This document shows positions 1 to 5,708 of a stretch of 11,009 bases of DNA, piece by piece; position 1 is the first letter of the stretch, and each line of letters opens with the position of its first letter. Location: contig PCSL01000096.1 in NCBI GenBank assembly GCA_002772325.1, forward strand, positions 1 through 11,009. The letters run 5' to 3'. The position numbers and the translations under genes were made by a program. The stretch is from Chloroflexi bacterium CG23_combo_of_CG06-09_8_20_14_all_45_10 (GTDB lineage: Bacteria; Chloroflexota; Dehalococcoidia; GIF9; AB-539-J10). The notes below the pieces were generated by a model. It did not search any database. It was not told the origin of the DNA and saw nothing but the letters and a program-made list of their open reading frames with translations.

Positions 1-16
1 TTTCCTAAGCCCTTGG

Positions 17-199
17 TTAATCTAGCCGTATCTTTACCCTATGGATAGCCTTGCCAATCTCCAAGAACTCCTCATAGGAGAAGACATCGCTTTTGGCATT
101 GTTACAGGGAGAGCACGCTAATACACAGTTCTCCTGCGAATATGGTTTGCCGCTATATATTCTATCGACTTCCAGACTACGCCCTCTCCAGTGTCGTAA
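17..199 (-). pseudogene. HNH endonuclease remnant (C-terminal part)
   Basis: The minus strand encodes about 60 residues ending in a stop at 17-19. They read like the C-terminal half of an HNH endonuclease: a WRGRSLEVDRIYSGKPYS stretch, then ENCVLACSPCNNAKSD, which carries the closing CxxCN zinc/HNH motif, then an EEFLEIGKAI helix typical of these proteins. The frame is closed upstream by an in-frame TAG at 200-202, and no ATG, GTG or TTG start lies in the open part. The N-terminal CxxC half, expected upstream, is not visible in any frame I tried. I therefore call it a truncated, non-functional remnant rather than a gene. The family call rests on the CN-AKS-EEF pattern. Whether the parent was a mobile-element nuclease or a restriction-type HNH cannot be told. 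Confidence 0.6.
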
Positions 200-245
200 C
201 TACATTCTGCACGCCCAGGGGTTCAGGAGATAAGAACAAAAGGCA

Positions 246-536
246 TTACTGTCCTGCATCTTCCGCTGCTTTTTCAATCCAATCCCCCATATTGTTATAA
301 CCATCATCCTTATTCCACAAATAAAATTTATACCCTTGAGGTATCTGCCCGCATCTTTCAGAAGTATTGCCTTGTAAATCCTTTATTTTACTTATACGCT
401 GACTAGCACGTTCGTTGTATTGATGGTCGATCTTGTGTTTCAGCCTGGGGCTTGTCCGCCTATATATCTCGTTGCTACTGTAAAGGCTAGTATTCGATCC
501 ATCGGTCGCCCACTGGACGGGCTTGGTTATCCTTCT
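246..536 (-). pseudogene. Unidentified open frame without a start codon
   Basis: A minus-strand frame stays open for 96 codons, from just after a TAG at 537-539 to a TAA at 246-248. It contains no ATG, GTG or TTG in its first half. Its second half reads like real protein, with a charged helix (KIDHQYNERASQRISKIKD), then GYKFYLWNKDDGYNN and an acidic amphipathic end (MGDWIEKAAEDAG). It overlaps the last 50 bases of the serine protease gene in another frame. It could be a gene 3' end whose 5' part is lost, or a C-terminal extension of the protease lost by a frameshift. I do not recognise the family. The composition suggests coding origin, but the missing start makes expression doubtful. Confidence 0.3.
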
Positions 537-1563
537 CTACGAGGGTATCTTGCTCTACCCGCATCTGCTTATTTATGGAGTCTAGCCAAGCGATGTACAA
601 TTTGAACGTCTGGCCTGGGCTTGGTCGCACAGTAGTTTTCGGGAAGCCGATATCTCGGGCCATGTAGAATTTCGCAAGATCCATCATTGCCTGATCCACG
701 CTCGGTGGTGCATATATAACCTTAAGACCAATATCCCTCGCTTCTTCCCTGCAGATTGGATAGGCGTGGGACTTGTAGTCGTCACACAACCTGTTAACGA
801 TTTTGTCGATGCTGTCCTTATCGTCTGGACTTGTCATATGTGTACTAAGGCACCTTGTGGCAATTAGCTTCGAAAGAGCGTATGACTGTTCGATAGCCCC
901 GATCGCTAAGGGATGGATTTTGTCGAATAGAGCAGTGACTATCTGTGCCATTGCATCAGGGGTGTAAGTCGTCTCTTCACTAGGCTTAGCCGTTTCCCTA
1001 ATGAATGTCATGGCGTGTCTCATGTCTTGCACAGATATGGGCTCAGCCTCTGTAGCACCCTCTCTTCGCGGAAGAAGCGGGTGAGTCCTACTGGGATCAA
1101 TTGGACTCAAAACTCCCATAGGAGTCATAACAATCTCGTCAGCTCCCATAGCTAGCACTGTGCCGGCACTGTGAGCGCGGTATGGTACCAGCACAGCAAA
1201 CCTGTTACAGAATTCTCGCATCAGAGTGACAATCCGCCAAGGGGCCTCAGTGTCCCCACCTCTAGTGAATAACAAGAGGTCTAGAACCTCTTGGTGACCA
1301 ATAGCTGACAGCTGGTCGTATAGAGAAGGAACCACAGCTTCTGAGATGCGTGCTAGGTCAGTTAGCCAATAGACCATGACCCGGTTACCACGAGCTTGTT
1401 CCAGGGCTTGTATAAGTGGAATTAATTGTTGTTTCTCCGAGGCTGTTGTTTGAGCTTGGGTCGTCGCTTGAGAACCGGTAGCACCAGGTTGTTGAGTTGG
1501 TAATGTCACCGCACCTCTCCCCTTGGAGAATTTCTTAGACTTCTTGCTCATCTCTAACGACAC
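487..1563 (-). CDS. SDH-family Clp-fold serine protease
   Basis: This 358-residue protein matches the serine dehydrogenase proteinase (SDH_sah) family, soluble relatives of signal peptide peptidase A with a ClpP/crotonase fold. Residues 1-45 are a low-complexity Lys-, then Gln/Thr/Ala-rich linker. The Clp-fold core follows: MVYWLTD near 63, LLLFTRGGDTEAPWRI near 96-111 (the Gly-Gly loop that forms the oxyanion pocket in this fold), PYRAHSAGTVLAMGADEIVM at 127-146 with Ser132 as the likely nucleophile, and VLSPIDP at 151-157. There is no signal peptide or membrane segment, so it is probably cytoplasmic. The start is GTG at 1563 or ATG at 1551 (MSKKSK). Neither has a strong ribosome-binding site, which suggests coupling to the 70-aa gene 14 bases upstream. 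The substrate is unknown and the dehydrogenase name is historical. Confidence 0.8.
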   Translation of the reverse strand: MSLEMSKKSKKFSKGRGAVTLPTQQPGATGSQATTQAQTTASEKQQLIPLIQALEQARGNRVMVYWLTDLARISEAVVPSLYDQLSAIGHQEVLDLLLFTRGGDTEAPWRIVTLMREFCNRFAVLVPYRAHSAGTVLAMGADEIVMTPMGVLSPIDPSRTHPLLPRREGATEAEPISVQDMRHAMTFIRETAKPSEETTYTPDAMAQIVTALFDKIHPLAIGAIEQSYALSKLIATRCLSTHMTSPDDKDSIDKIVNRLCDDYKSHAYPICREEARDIGLKVIYAPPSVDQAMMDLAKFYMARDIGFPKTTVRPSPGQTFKLYIAWLDSINKQMRVEQDTLVEKDNQARPVGDRWIEY

Positions 1564-1577
1564 TGTATCTGGTGAGG

Positions 1578-1790
1578 CTACTGCTCAATGCGTCGCTCAT
1601 CTTCTTGGGCAGCTTTCTGGAGATGCTGGGCAGGAGTCTCCATTAAACTAGTTCGGTCTCGATAAACTTCCGCATAAGGGACAAAGCGCGAATTAGATTG
1701 AGTACGATAACTACCTATAATGACCACAGAGAAGCCACTACGCTCTTGTGCCTCAGTTAAGGTCTTCGGAATGCTGGATGATCTGGTCAT
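1578..1790 (-). CDS. Hypothetical 70-aa protein
   Basis: I do not recognise this small protein. It begins with a Ser-rich stretch, has a central beta-rich part (FSVVIIGSYRTQ, then FVPYAEVYRDRTS), and ends in a charged Gln/Glu/Arg helix (LQKAAQEDERRIEQ). There is no signal peptide or membrane segment. The start is well supported: an AGGAGG at 1800-1805 lies nine bases before the ATG at 1788-1790, and a canonical promoter lies just upstream. The gene ends 14 bases before the SDH-type protease on the same strand, so the two almost certainly share a transcript. An adaptor, inhibitor or substrate for the protease is possible by context only. Confidence 0.7.
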   Translation of the reverse strand: MTRSSSIPKTLTEAQERSGFSVVIIGSYRTQSNSRFVPYAEVYRDRTSLMETPAQHLQKAAQEDERRIEQ

Positions 1791-1813
1791 GCCCTTTTAC
1801 CTCCTATGTACTA

Positions 1814-1842
1814 AGTATAGACCAACCCATTCCTAGCGTCAA
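1814..1842 (-). promoter_or_regulatory. Sigma70-like promoter, proximal, protease operon
   Basis: On the minus strand, TTGACG (1837-1842) is separated by exactly 17 bases from TATACT (1814-1819). Transcription would begin near 1807, immediately upstream of the AGGAGG and the ATG at 1790. The fit to the -35/-10 consensus and spacing is very good and the placement is right for the 70-aa gene and the protease. Confidence 0.7.
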
Positions 1843-1889
1843 ACTGGGTAGCATTTGTTGCTAGAGTTGCCGCTCCCTCAAGTCTCACT

Positions 1890-1919
1890 ATGATAGTTGA
1901 CTGGATACATAGATGTCAA
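1890..1919 (-). promoter_or_regulatory. Sigma70-like promoter, distal, protease operon
   Basis: A second minus-strand match has a perfect TTGACA (1914-1919), an 18-base spacer and TATCAT (1890-1895). Transcription from it would give a leader of about 90 bases before the 70-aa gene, in tandem with the proximal promoter. The rest of 1843-2024 shows no gene; it separates this unit from the membrane protein gene. Confidence 0.45.
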
Positions 1920-2024
1920 TAGTACGATCGGCTGATAGAATCTCACTTCACCTTTACTCTATATGACGTAATACACAGCACTATTCTTCAGTGGAAAGTC
2001 ACTCGTTAAGGCGTGTAATTGCAG

Positions 2025-2651
2025 TTATACGTTAGGATTCGATGGCTCGTCCGGGCTCTTCTTAGCCTTCCATAGCCTTGTTCTATCATCTACATAGGCA
2101 AATCCAAGCATCCATATGCCGCACACAAGGAAAAAAACGCCGTCTTGTAACATCCATCTACCCCAATTAAAGTCCTCAGGACCATACGGACCAATTTCAA
2201 TCATTAGCATAGTAGGAGTGACTCCAATTAATGCAAACAAACTGCACATTATGCACAGTGTCAGGAATATCAATGCGGTAAAATATAGGAGAGATAATTC
2301 GTCTGGTTTCCGAGGTTTCTGGGTTTTCCTTATTCTTCTCAGAATGAGGACCACGGGTATAGATAAGATGGCTATAGCCGCAAGCAATAACATAACCAAG
2401 AAGACGGCTGCTTGAACAAGATCAGGCCAATAGACACCTATCGCAGTCTCGGTACCTACTAGGATTAGGATAGGACAAAGCAGAATGAAAGTGTTCCTTA
2501 TGACTGTCTTTCTTTCGATAGACGGCAGCTTTAAGAATCTCTCCTCAAATCCTCTCCATGCTGGGGGTAAAAGAACGATTGTTGTGCCAGCCAAGGCTAT
2601 CGAAACAATAGCAACAAGAGCGGCTAATTCACGAGTAACATCTTGCGGCAT
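2025..2651 (-). CDS. Multi-pass membrane protein of unknown function
   Basis: This 208-residue protein has about five hydrophobic segments: near residues 10-29, 52-70, 79-105, 122-146 and 168-187. A basic loop (RRIRKTQKPRKPDE) near 105-118 and a charged C-terminal tail (DDRTRLWKAKKSPDEPSNPNV) suggest cytoplasmic faces. I see no catalytic motif and do not recognise the family. The ATG at 2649-2651 has no clear ribosome-binding site upstream, so the exact start is uncertain, although the first helix would follow directly from it. It stands alone between the protease unit and a stretch of gene debris, with no obvious partner. Confidence 0.6.
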   Translation of the reverse strand: MPQDVTRELAALVAIVSIALAGTTIVLLPPAWRGFEERFLKLPSIERKTVIRNTFILLCPILILVGTETAIGVYWPDLVQAAVFLVMLLLAAIAILSIPVVLILRRIRKTQKPRKPDELSLLYFTALIFLTLCIMCSLFALIGVTPTMLMIEIGPYGPEDFNWGRWMLQDGVFFLVCGIWMLGFAYVDDRTRLWKAKKSPDEPSNPNV

Positions 2652-2709
2652 ATCTACATACTAACACATTTTCGCCAAGTCAGGAAACGCTACTGGGGAC
2701 TCCAGACAG

Positions 2710-2814
2710 TTATTTCTTCGTTAGCTGTTTTAACTTCAGGGCTCTACAACGCACATCATCACAGGCGGCACGCTCCTGAATGTACTGATCGAAAATGCGA
2801 TTGAAAACTTCTAG
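2710..2814 (-). pseudogene. Short coding remnant, 34 codons, no start
   Basis: A minus-strand frame between an in-frame TGA (2815-2817) and a TAA (2710-2712) encodes a helical, charged C-terminus-like peptide (VFNRIFDQYIQERAACDD, then a Lys/Leu-rich end). There is no start codon and no recognisable domain. It is probably the tail of a lost gene. The rest of 2652-2904 shows nothing I can support. Confidence 0.25.
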
Positions 2815-2904
2815 TCAGTGAGCCCGAATGAGGACTTTCCTTCCGAAGCCGCTAATCTACTGAACAATCAGCCAAAATGTTACCTCGCCAAATCCGCTGC
2901 TGGG

Positions 2905-3060
2905 CTACTCATCACCCAAAGGTGCAGTTGTCCAGGTAATCGTGCTTGTAGCGCTTGCAGAATCAGGATTGTCCACTCCATTTACATCGTTAACTACTTC
3001 GCCACCGAGATGCTTCGCTTGGAGGAGCTTCCTTAAAGGAAAAAGTCCATGCTGATGCCA
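2905..3060 (-). pseudogene. 3' remnant of a lost gene, copy A (left repeat block)
   Basis: The minus-strand frame ending in TAG at 2905-2907 is open for about 51 codons and lacks a start. Its C-terminal residues DNPDSASATSTITWTTAP are clearly related to NNSDSASATITITWTTAS encoded by copy B near 5030-5100. At DNA level, 2921-2970 and 5032-5081 match over about 50 bases with a few changes. The Ser/Thr-rich, beta-type pattern suggests the last strand of a secreted or surface beta-sandwich protein, which is inference only. It lies directly downstream of the DUF5615 gene, as copy B lies directly downstream of the 62-aa gene. Confidence 0.5.
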
Positions 3061-3067
3061 ATATCAG

Positions 3068-3436
3068 TTACTCTCGAACTCTGATTCTATGAACCTCCAC
3101 CGAAAGCAGCTTCCCTTTATAATGATTCACATCAAGATGGGCTGATAAGTAATCTTTCAATGTTGCCATAAGCCGTGGCATGATTTCTGGATGATTTCCA
3201 ACTTGAAGGGCAATGATACCCTTATAATTTGCTGGGGGATACGCCACTATATCAGCGAAATCTCCATTTAAAGAAACGAGAATGGAATCAAGCTCCTGTG
3301 CTTTTGAAATCACAACTGAATCAGCCGAATCTGCGGGAATGTGGTCCCTTAACCGAAAAACTCCATAGCCTGCATCTCGAAACATTTGGATTATAAAATT
3401 AGAGATGCAGTGGTCTGCAAAGAATCTCAAACTCAT
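3068..3436 (-). CDS. DUF5615 PIN-like toxin candidate
   Basis: This 122-residue protein matches the DUF5615 (PIN-like, Mut7-C-related) family: an N-terminal FFADHCIS with an acidic residue at the first strand, a GYGVFRLRDH segment, DSADSVVISKAQELDSILVSLNGDF with the second acidic cluster, then IIALQVGN. These are the conserved Asp positions expected for a metal-dependent PIN-type RNase. The ATG at 3434-3436 overlaps the stop of the preceding DUF433 gene (ATGA), the usual antitoxin-first arrangement of this pair. RNase or toxin activity is inferred from the family and layout and is not shown by the sequence. A degraded gene tail (copy A) follows immediately. Confidence 0.8.
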   Translation of the reverse strand: MSLRFFADHCISNFIIQMFRDAGYGVFRLRDHIPADSADSVVISKAQELDSILVSLNGDFADIVAYPPANYKGIIALQVGNHPEIMPRLMATLKDYLSAHLDVNHYKGKLLSVEVHRIRVRE

Positions 3437-3660
3437 GTGGCTGCTACTTCAAATTCCGATAGCTCGCGGGCATAATCCAAACAAGCAGCAATATGTTCCC
3501 TTGCAAGGTCTGGAAACTCCTCTATAATTTCCTCGGTGGTATTACCCGCGGCCAAATATCCAAGTATAAGGCTAACTGGGATTCTAGTCCCTTTAATTCG
3601 CGGCTTACCTCGAAGCACATCAGGTGTGCTCACAATATAATCTTCCCAATCTACCTGCAT
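3433..3660 (-). CDS. DUF433 antitoxin (VapB45-like) partner
   Basis: This 75-residue protein is a typical DUF433 protein: DVLRGKPRIKGTRIPVSLIL is the hallmark segment, followed by an LAAGNTTEEIIEEFPDL helix-turn-helix-like part and the AREHIAACLDYARE helix. Members are small DNA-binding antitoxins paired with DUF5615 PIN-like toxins. I chose the ATG at 3658-3660 because AGGGGG at 3666-3671 lies five bases upstream; a TTG at 3678 in the same frame would add six residues but has no such site. It overlaps the toxin gene by four bases and is probably autoregulated, as is usual in the family. The right repeat block (copy 1) begins about 40 bases upstream and probably contains its promoter. Confidence 0.85.
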   Translation of the reverse strand: MQVDWEDYIVSTPDVLRGKPRIKGTRIPVSLILGYLAAGNTTEEIIEEFPDLAREHIAACLDYARELSEFEVAAT

Positions 3661-3697
3661 ATTATCCCCCTTTTGCAATAGTGATTAGTATTCCAAG

Positions 3698-3792
3698 CCT
3701 TGCTCAATCTCCAATATACCCACATTTTATCATAACCAAGCTAATTAGAGCTACCCTTGATGCAACGCAAACTGATAAACTATCTGTAACAA
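3698..3792. repeat. 95-bp direct repeat, copy 1 (right block)
   Basis: This stretch is about 95% identical to 5807-5902: four substitutions (3702, 3711, 3762, and one near 3782) and one single-base gap. It lies between a minus-strand gene cassette and a plus-strand gene in both places, so it is probably a duplicated divergent regulatory region rather than coding DNA. On the minus strand a weak conserved promoter-like pair (TTGCGT, 17 bases, TAATTA) is present in both copies. No terminal inverted repeat or transposase accompanies it. Confidence 0.85.
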
Positions 3793-3824
3793 GAAATTAG
3801 TGCTCTTTCGCATCTCACATTGGG

Positions 3825-3880
3825 TTGAGAGCTATCTTATGTGTTTGCTCTATATTAGGGAAGTGCATAATATTATGTAA
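3825..3880 (+). pseudogene. Decayed copy of the comEC 5' end
   Basis: Bases 3831-3858 match 6011-6038, the ribosome-binding region and first codons of comEC, at 25 of 28 positions, with looser similarity starting at 3825. The start codon is preserved (ATG at 3839-3841), and the peptide begins MCLLYI where comEC has MWLLYI. The frame then leaves the comEC sequence and stops at 3878-3880 after 13 codons. With the adjacent 95-bp repeat, this shows that the comEC upstream region was copied here together with the beginning of the gene. Confidence 0.6.
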
Positions 3881-3893
3881 ATAATTTACAAAA
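3873..3893. promoter_or_regulatory. Inverted repeat, candidate operator of the Panacea module
   Basis: GTAAAT-A-ATTTAC (3877-3889) is a perfect palindrome around one central base. It extends to 3873-3893 with a single mismatched pair. It sits just upstream of a TATAAT and about 80 bases before the Panacea gene start. This is the position expected for an operator used by a self-regulating toxin-antitoxin operon. Confidence 0.4.
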
Positions 3894-3910
3894 ATGGTGG
3901 GGATGTGCGA

Positions 3911-3916
3911 TATAAT
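3911..3916 (+). promoter_or_regulatory. Consensus -10 element for the Panacea module
   Basis: A perfect TATAAT is present. The -35 is not clear: TTTACA at 3885-3890 is the best hexamer, but its 20-base spacing is too long. Transcription would start near 3923. The upstream in-frame ATG at 3916 would therefore not be transcribed, which supports the start at 3970. Confidence 0.4.
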
Positions 3917-3969
3917 TGGGACACGTAGCACATGATTTTCTGCTATTTCAGCCAGCAAGGAGGTTAACC

Positions 3970-4557
3970 ATGGAATCCAATATTTACCGGAAGAAGTTAC
4001 TTAATGCTATGTTGTTTTTTGCCAAAGAAACTAAACATGCGAATATGACCAAAATTTCAAAGCTTCTTTACTTCCTTGATTTTGTGCACTTTAAACAAAT
4101 GGGGTATCCCTGTATAGGACTGAAATATTACGCATTTGAGAGCGGTCCTTTGCCGAAGGATTTCTGGTTAGAGGTTAAAGACGGCGATGTGCCTGAAGAC
4201 TTTAGAGGCAAATTAGCGCTGATACCACGGACTGACGAACTTGACCCAACGTTTAAAGAGGTCATATTTCGGGCTAGAGTAGACCCAGACCTCTCTATTT
4301 TTACACCTCGAGAACTGGAAATCTTGACGAATTTGGCTTTCGTGTTTAAAGAAGCTAAAGCTCAAGAGATATCAGAGGTTTCTCACTTGCCAAAGCAACC
4401 TTGGGATATCACAGTCAAAGAAAAAGGTACGAGACAGCTCATAGACTATCTTCTCGCTATCGATGAAAAATCAGAAGTTGATTTAGGAGAAGCAAGAGAA
4501 TCACTTAAAGAGCACTTTGAAGCCCTGAGTAACTTCCATCTTGAGCCTACTGAGTAA
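3970..4557 (+). CDS. Panacea-domain (DUF4065/SocA-like) antitoxin
   Basis: This 195-residue protein carries a Panacea/DUF4065 domain: RKKLLNAMLFFAKET, then MTKISKLLYFLDFVHFKQMG, then YYAFESGPLPKDFW with the conserved Gly-Pro, and a C-terminal FTPRELEILTNLAFVF segment followed by a His/Trp region (SHLPKQPWDITVKEKG) typical of the family. Panacea domains serve as antitoxins that neutralise several unrelated toxin folds, and SocA is a proteolytic-adaptor member. The start at 3970 is fixed by AAGGAGGT at 3957-3964; the in-frame ATG at 3916 lies inside the -10 element. The downstream gene follows after 15 bases and is the expected toxin. A palindrome at 3873-3893 suggests autoregulation. Confidence 0.8.
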   Translation: MESNIYRKKLLNAMLFFAKETKHANMTKISKLLYFLDFVHFKQMGYPCIGLKYYAFESGPLPKDFWLEVKDGDVPEDFRGKLALIPRTDELDPTFKEVIFRARVDPDLSIFTPRELEILTNLAFVFKEAKAQEISEVSHLPKQPWDITVKEKGTRQLIDYLLAIDEKSEVDLGEARESLKEHFEALSNFHLEPTE

Positions 4558-4572
4558 CGTGATGTCAATACA

Positions 4573-4986
4573 ATGCCACAACGTGGGGAAATCCTACTTT
4601 ACAAAGATTATGCGTTTGAAGATGCTTCCAAAAGAGATAAACTCTTTGTCGTTCTGAATATAGCAGCTATCAATACACCATGCCTTGTTTTGAAGACCAC
4701 ATCTCAATCAGCACGGTATCCAGGCGCTAAAAAAGGCTGTAATCCATCAAGGAGGGTATTCCTTGTACCTGCTGAGTGGGGAGGGTGTTTTGAGCTTGAT
4801 ACATATATTCAACTGCCACAAATCATTGAAATCCCCACGGTAGAATTGCTGCAAGGTTCTCTATCCAAGAAGATTCGCATCGTAAATTCGCTCCCGCCTG
4901 ATTGTTTTGCGCAACTCAAGAATTGTCTTAAGCAATTTAAGAAGGATATATCTCCACAACATTGGAGGCTAATTTTTCGATCTTAG
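4573..4986 (+). CDS. Putative toxin of the Panacea pair (MazF/PemK-like?)
   Basis: This 137-residue protein starts QRGEILLYKDY...KRDKLFVVLN, which resembles the first two strands of the MazF/PemK fold (a short G-x-I strand, a variable loop, a basic residue and a hydrophobic strand). It ends in YIQLPQIIEIPTVELLQG plus a helix (FAQLKNCLKQFKKDI), also seen in MazF-like proteins. The middle, with several Cys residues (CLVLKTTSQSARY and a Cys/Gly-rich loop), is not typical, and the usual RPxLVL signature is degenerate, so the fold call is tentative. No ribosome-binding site precedes the ATG. It is 15 bases after the Panacea gene, implying translational coupling and a toxin-antitoxin pair. I infer toxin function from context and have not identified an active site. 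Confidence 0.6.
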   Translation: MPQRGEILLYKDYAFEDASKRDKLFVVLNIAAINTPCLVLKTTSQSARYPGAKKGCNPSRRVFLVPAEWGGCFELDTYIQLPQIIEIPTVELLQGSLSKKIRIVNSLPPDCFAQLKNCLKQFKKDISPQHWRLIFRS

Positions 4987-5016
4987 AGGCACCGCAGAGC
5001 TTGAAAGAACAAGGTG

Positions 5017-5110
5017 TTAATCATTTGGTGTAGACGCAGTTGTCCAAGTAATCGTAATTGTAGCGCTTGCAGAATCTGAGTTGTTGTACACCCTATTATA
5101 CGCCGTGCCT
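5017..5110 (-). pseudogene. 3' remnant of a lost gene, copy B (left repeat block)
   Basis: On the minus strand, the last 30 or so codons before a TAA at 5017-5019 encode GTAYNRVYNNSDSASATIT-type residues related to copy A at 2905-3060. The matching DNA is about 50 bases at 5032-5081. Further upstream the frame only runs across the 62-aa gene in another phase, so this is a detached tail rather than a gene. The rest of 4987-5016 holds no hairpin terminator that I can defend. Confidence 0.45.
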
Positions 5111-5299
5111 TTATTCAGCATCCTCAATCTGTTTGCCCGGTGATTTGATATATTCAAGGAAACGCAATCCTTCGAGTCCGGCTTCTTGAGCAATAATTTT
5201 TCTCGCAATATGGACGTGCTGTAAAGCTGGGTCATTTGGAAACTCCTCTTCTATCACCTTTCTTATTTCCTCGATATCTTGCTTTTCGATCTTACTCAC
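5111..5299 (-). CDS. Hypothetical 62-aa acidic helical protein
   Basis: I do not recognise this gene. It encodes a charged, mostly helical protein: KQDIEEIRKVIEEEFPND, then PALQHVHIARKIIAQEAGLE, then a Lys/Pro-containing tail. There is no membrane segment or cysteine. The start is GTG at 5297-5299, with AGGAGG at 5307-5312 seven bases upstream. An ATG-initiated extension to 5446 is open, but it translates the palindromic repeat at 5348-5410 and is therefore unlikely. The protein follows another small helical protein on the same strand, so the two are probably a mini-operon. The repeat now separates them by about 196 bases. Confidence 0.6.
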   Translation of the reverse strand: MSKIEKQDIEEIRKVIEEEFPNDPALQHVHIARKIIAQEAGLEGLRFLEYIKSPGKQIEDAE

Positions 5300-5347
5300 A
5301 ATTTCACCTCCTACAACAATTCCGCTAAACGTTCCCCCACTCCCTCT

Positions 5348-5410
5348 GTCACCCTGAGCGAAGCGAAGGGTCTCCAAGATTCTTCGGTCGCTACGCTCCC
5401 TCAGAATGAC
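5348..5410. repeat. 63-bp palindromic dispersed repeat (REP/MITE-like)
   Basis: The element begins GTCACCCTGAG and ends CTCAGAATGAC, which are inverted repeats of each other with two unpaired bases. Inside lie GAAGCGAAGG and GGTCGCTACGC, a second imperfect inverted pair. In translation it yields the RERSDRRILETLRFAQGD-type reading known from abundant dispersed repeats of uncultured Chloroflexota and other genomes. It lies between two co-directional small genes and could form a strong RNA hairpin. No other copy is present in this window. Confidence 0.75.
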
Positions 5411-5495
5411 ACCAAAGTGAACAGTTACCAATTCCGCAGGTGTCATGATTTCTATATAGGGTATAATGGTTGGAGCAAGGTGTTTTTATGCCGCG

Positions 5496-5696
5496 TTAGG
5501 CGAAGTTCTGCTTCCCCCTTTTGCTCTCCTTTTTCCTCGCTTCCAATTCTTTTAAATCGAATTCCTTTTCTGCTAATCTAACCCTAATCTCATGAAGACC
5601 GGCCATCATATCATCTACTTCACCTTTGAAATTTGTAAATTCTTTAGCAATATTTTCTCGAACCTCTATCTGGTAGAATTCGCTAAAGTATGACAT
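5496..5696 (-). CDS. Hypothetical 66-aa coiled-coil protein
   Basis: This short, highly charged protein is of unknown family. It starts MSYFSEFYQIEVRENIAKEF and continues as one long heptad-like helix (HEIRVRLAEKEFDLKELEAR) with a Lys-rich tail (KKESKRGKQNFA). It looks like a small coiled-coil or oligomerisation protein. The start is secure: AGGAGG at 5704-5709 lies seven bases upstream of the ATG at 5694-5696. That site overlaps the end of a possible 35-aa gene upstream, which suggests coupled translation. The 62-aa gene follows on the same strand beyond the palindromic repeat. Confidence 0.6.
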   Translation of the reverse strand: MSYFSEFYQIEVRENIAKEFTNFKGEVDDMMAGLHEIRVRLAEKEFDLKELEARKKESKRGKQNFA

Positions 5697-5708
5697 CTGA
5701 GCACCTCC

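Noticed and set aside
2818..3036. 72-aa plus-strand frame (Cys-rich)
   Set aside because: It lies opposite the gene tail remnant at 2905-3060 and has no ribosome-binding site. The minus-strand reading is supported by the second copy at 5017-5110.
3916..3969. Longer N-terminus of the Panacea protein from the ATG at 3916
   Set aside because: The ATG overlaps the TATAAT element and lacks a ribosome-binding site, whereas 3970 has AAGGAGGT at the right distance.
5017..5235. 72-aa minus-strand frame as a complete gene
   Set aside because: Only its last 30 or so residues are related to copy A. The rest overlaps the 62-aa gene in a different phase and has no convincing start.
5111..5446. 111-aa frame beginning at the ATG at 5446
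   Set aside because: Its first 49 residues translate the palindromic repeat and its flanks. A GTG at 5299 with an ideal AGGAGG is the better start.
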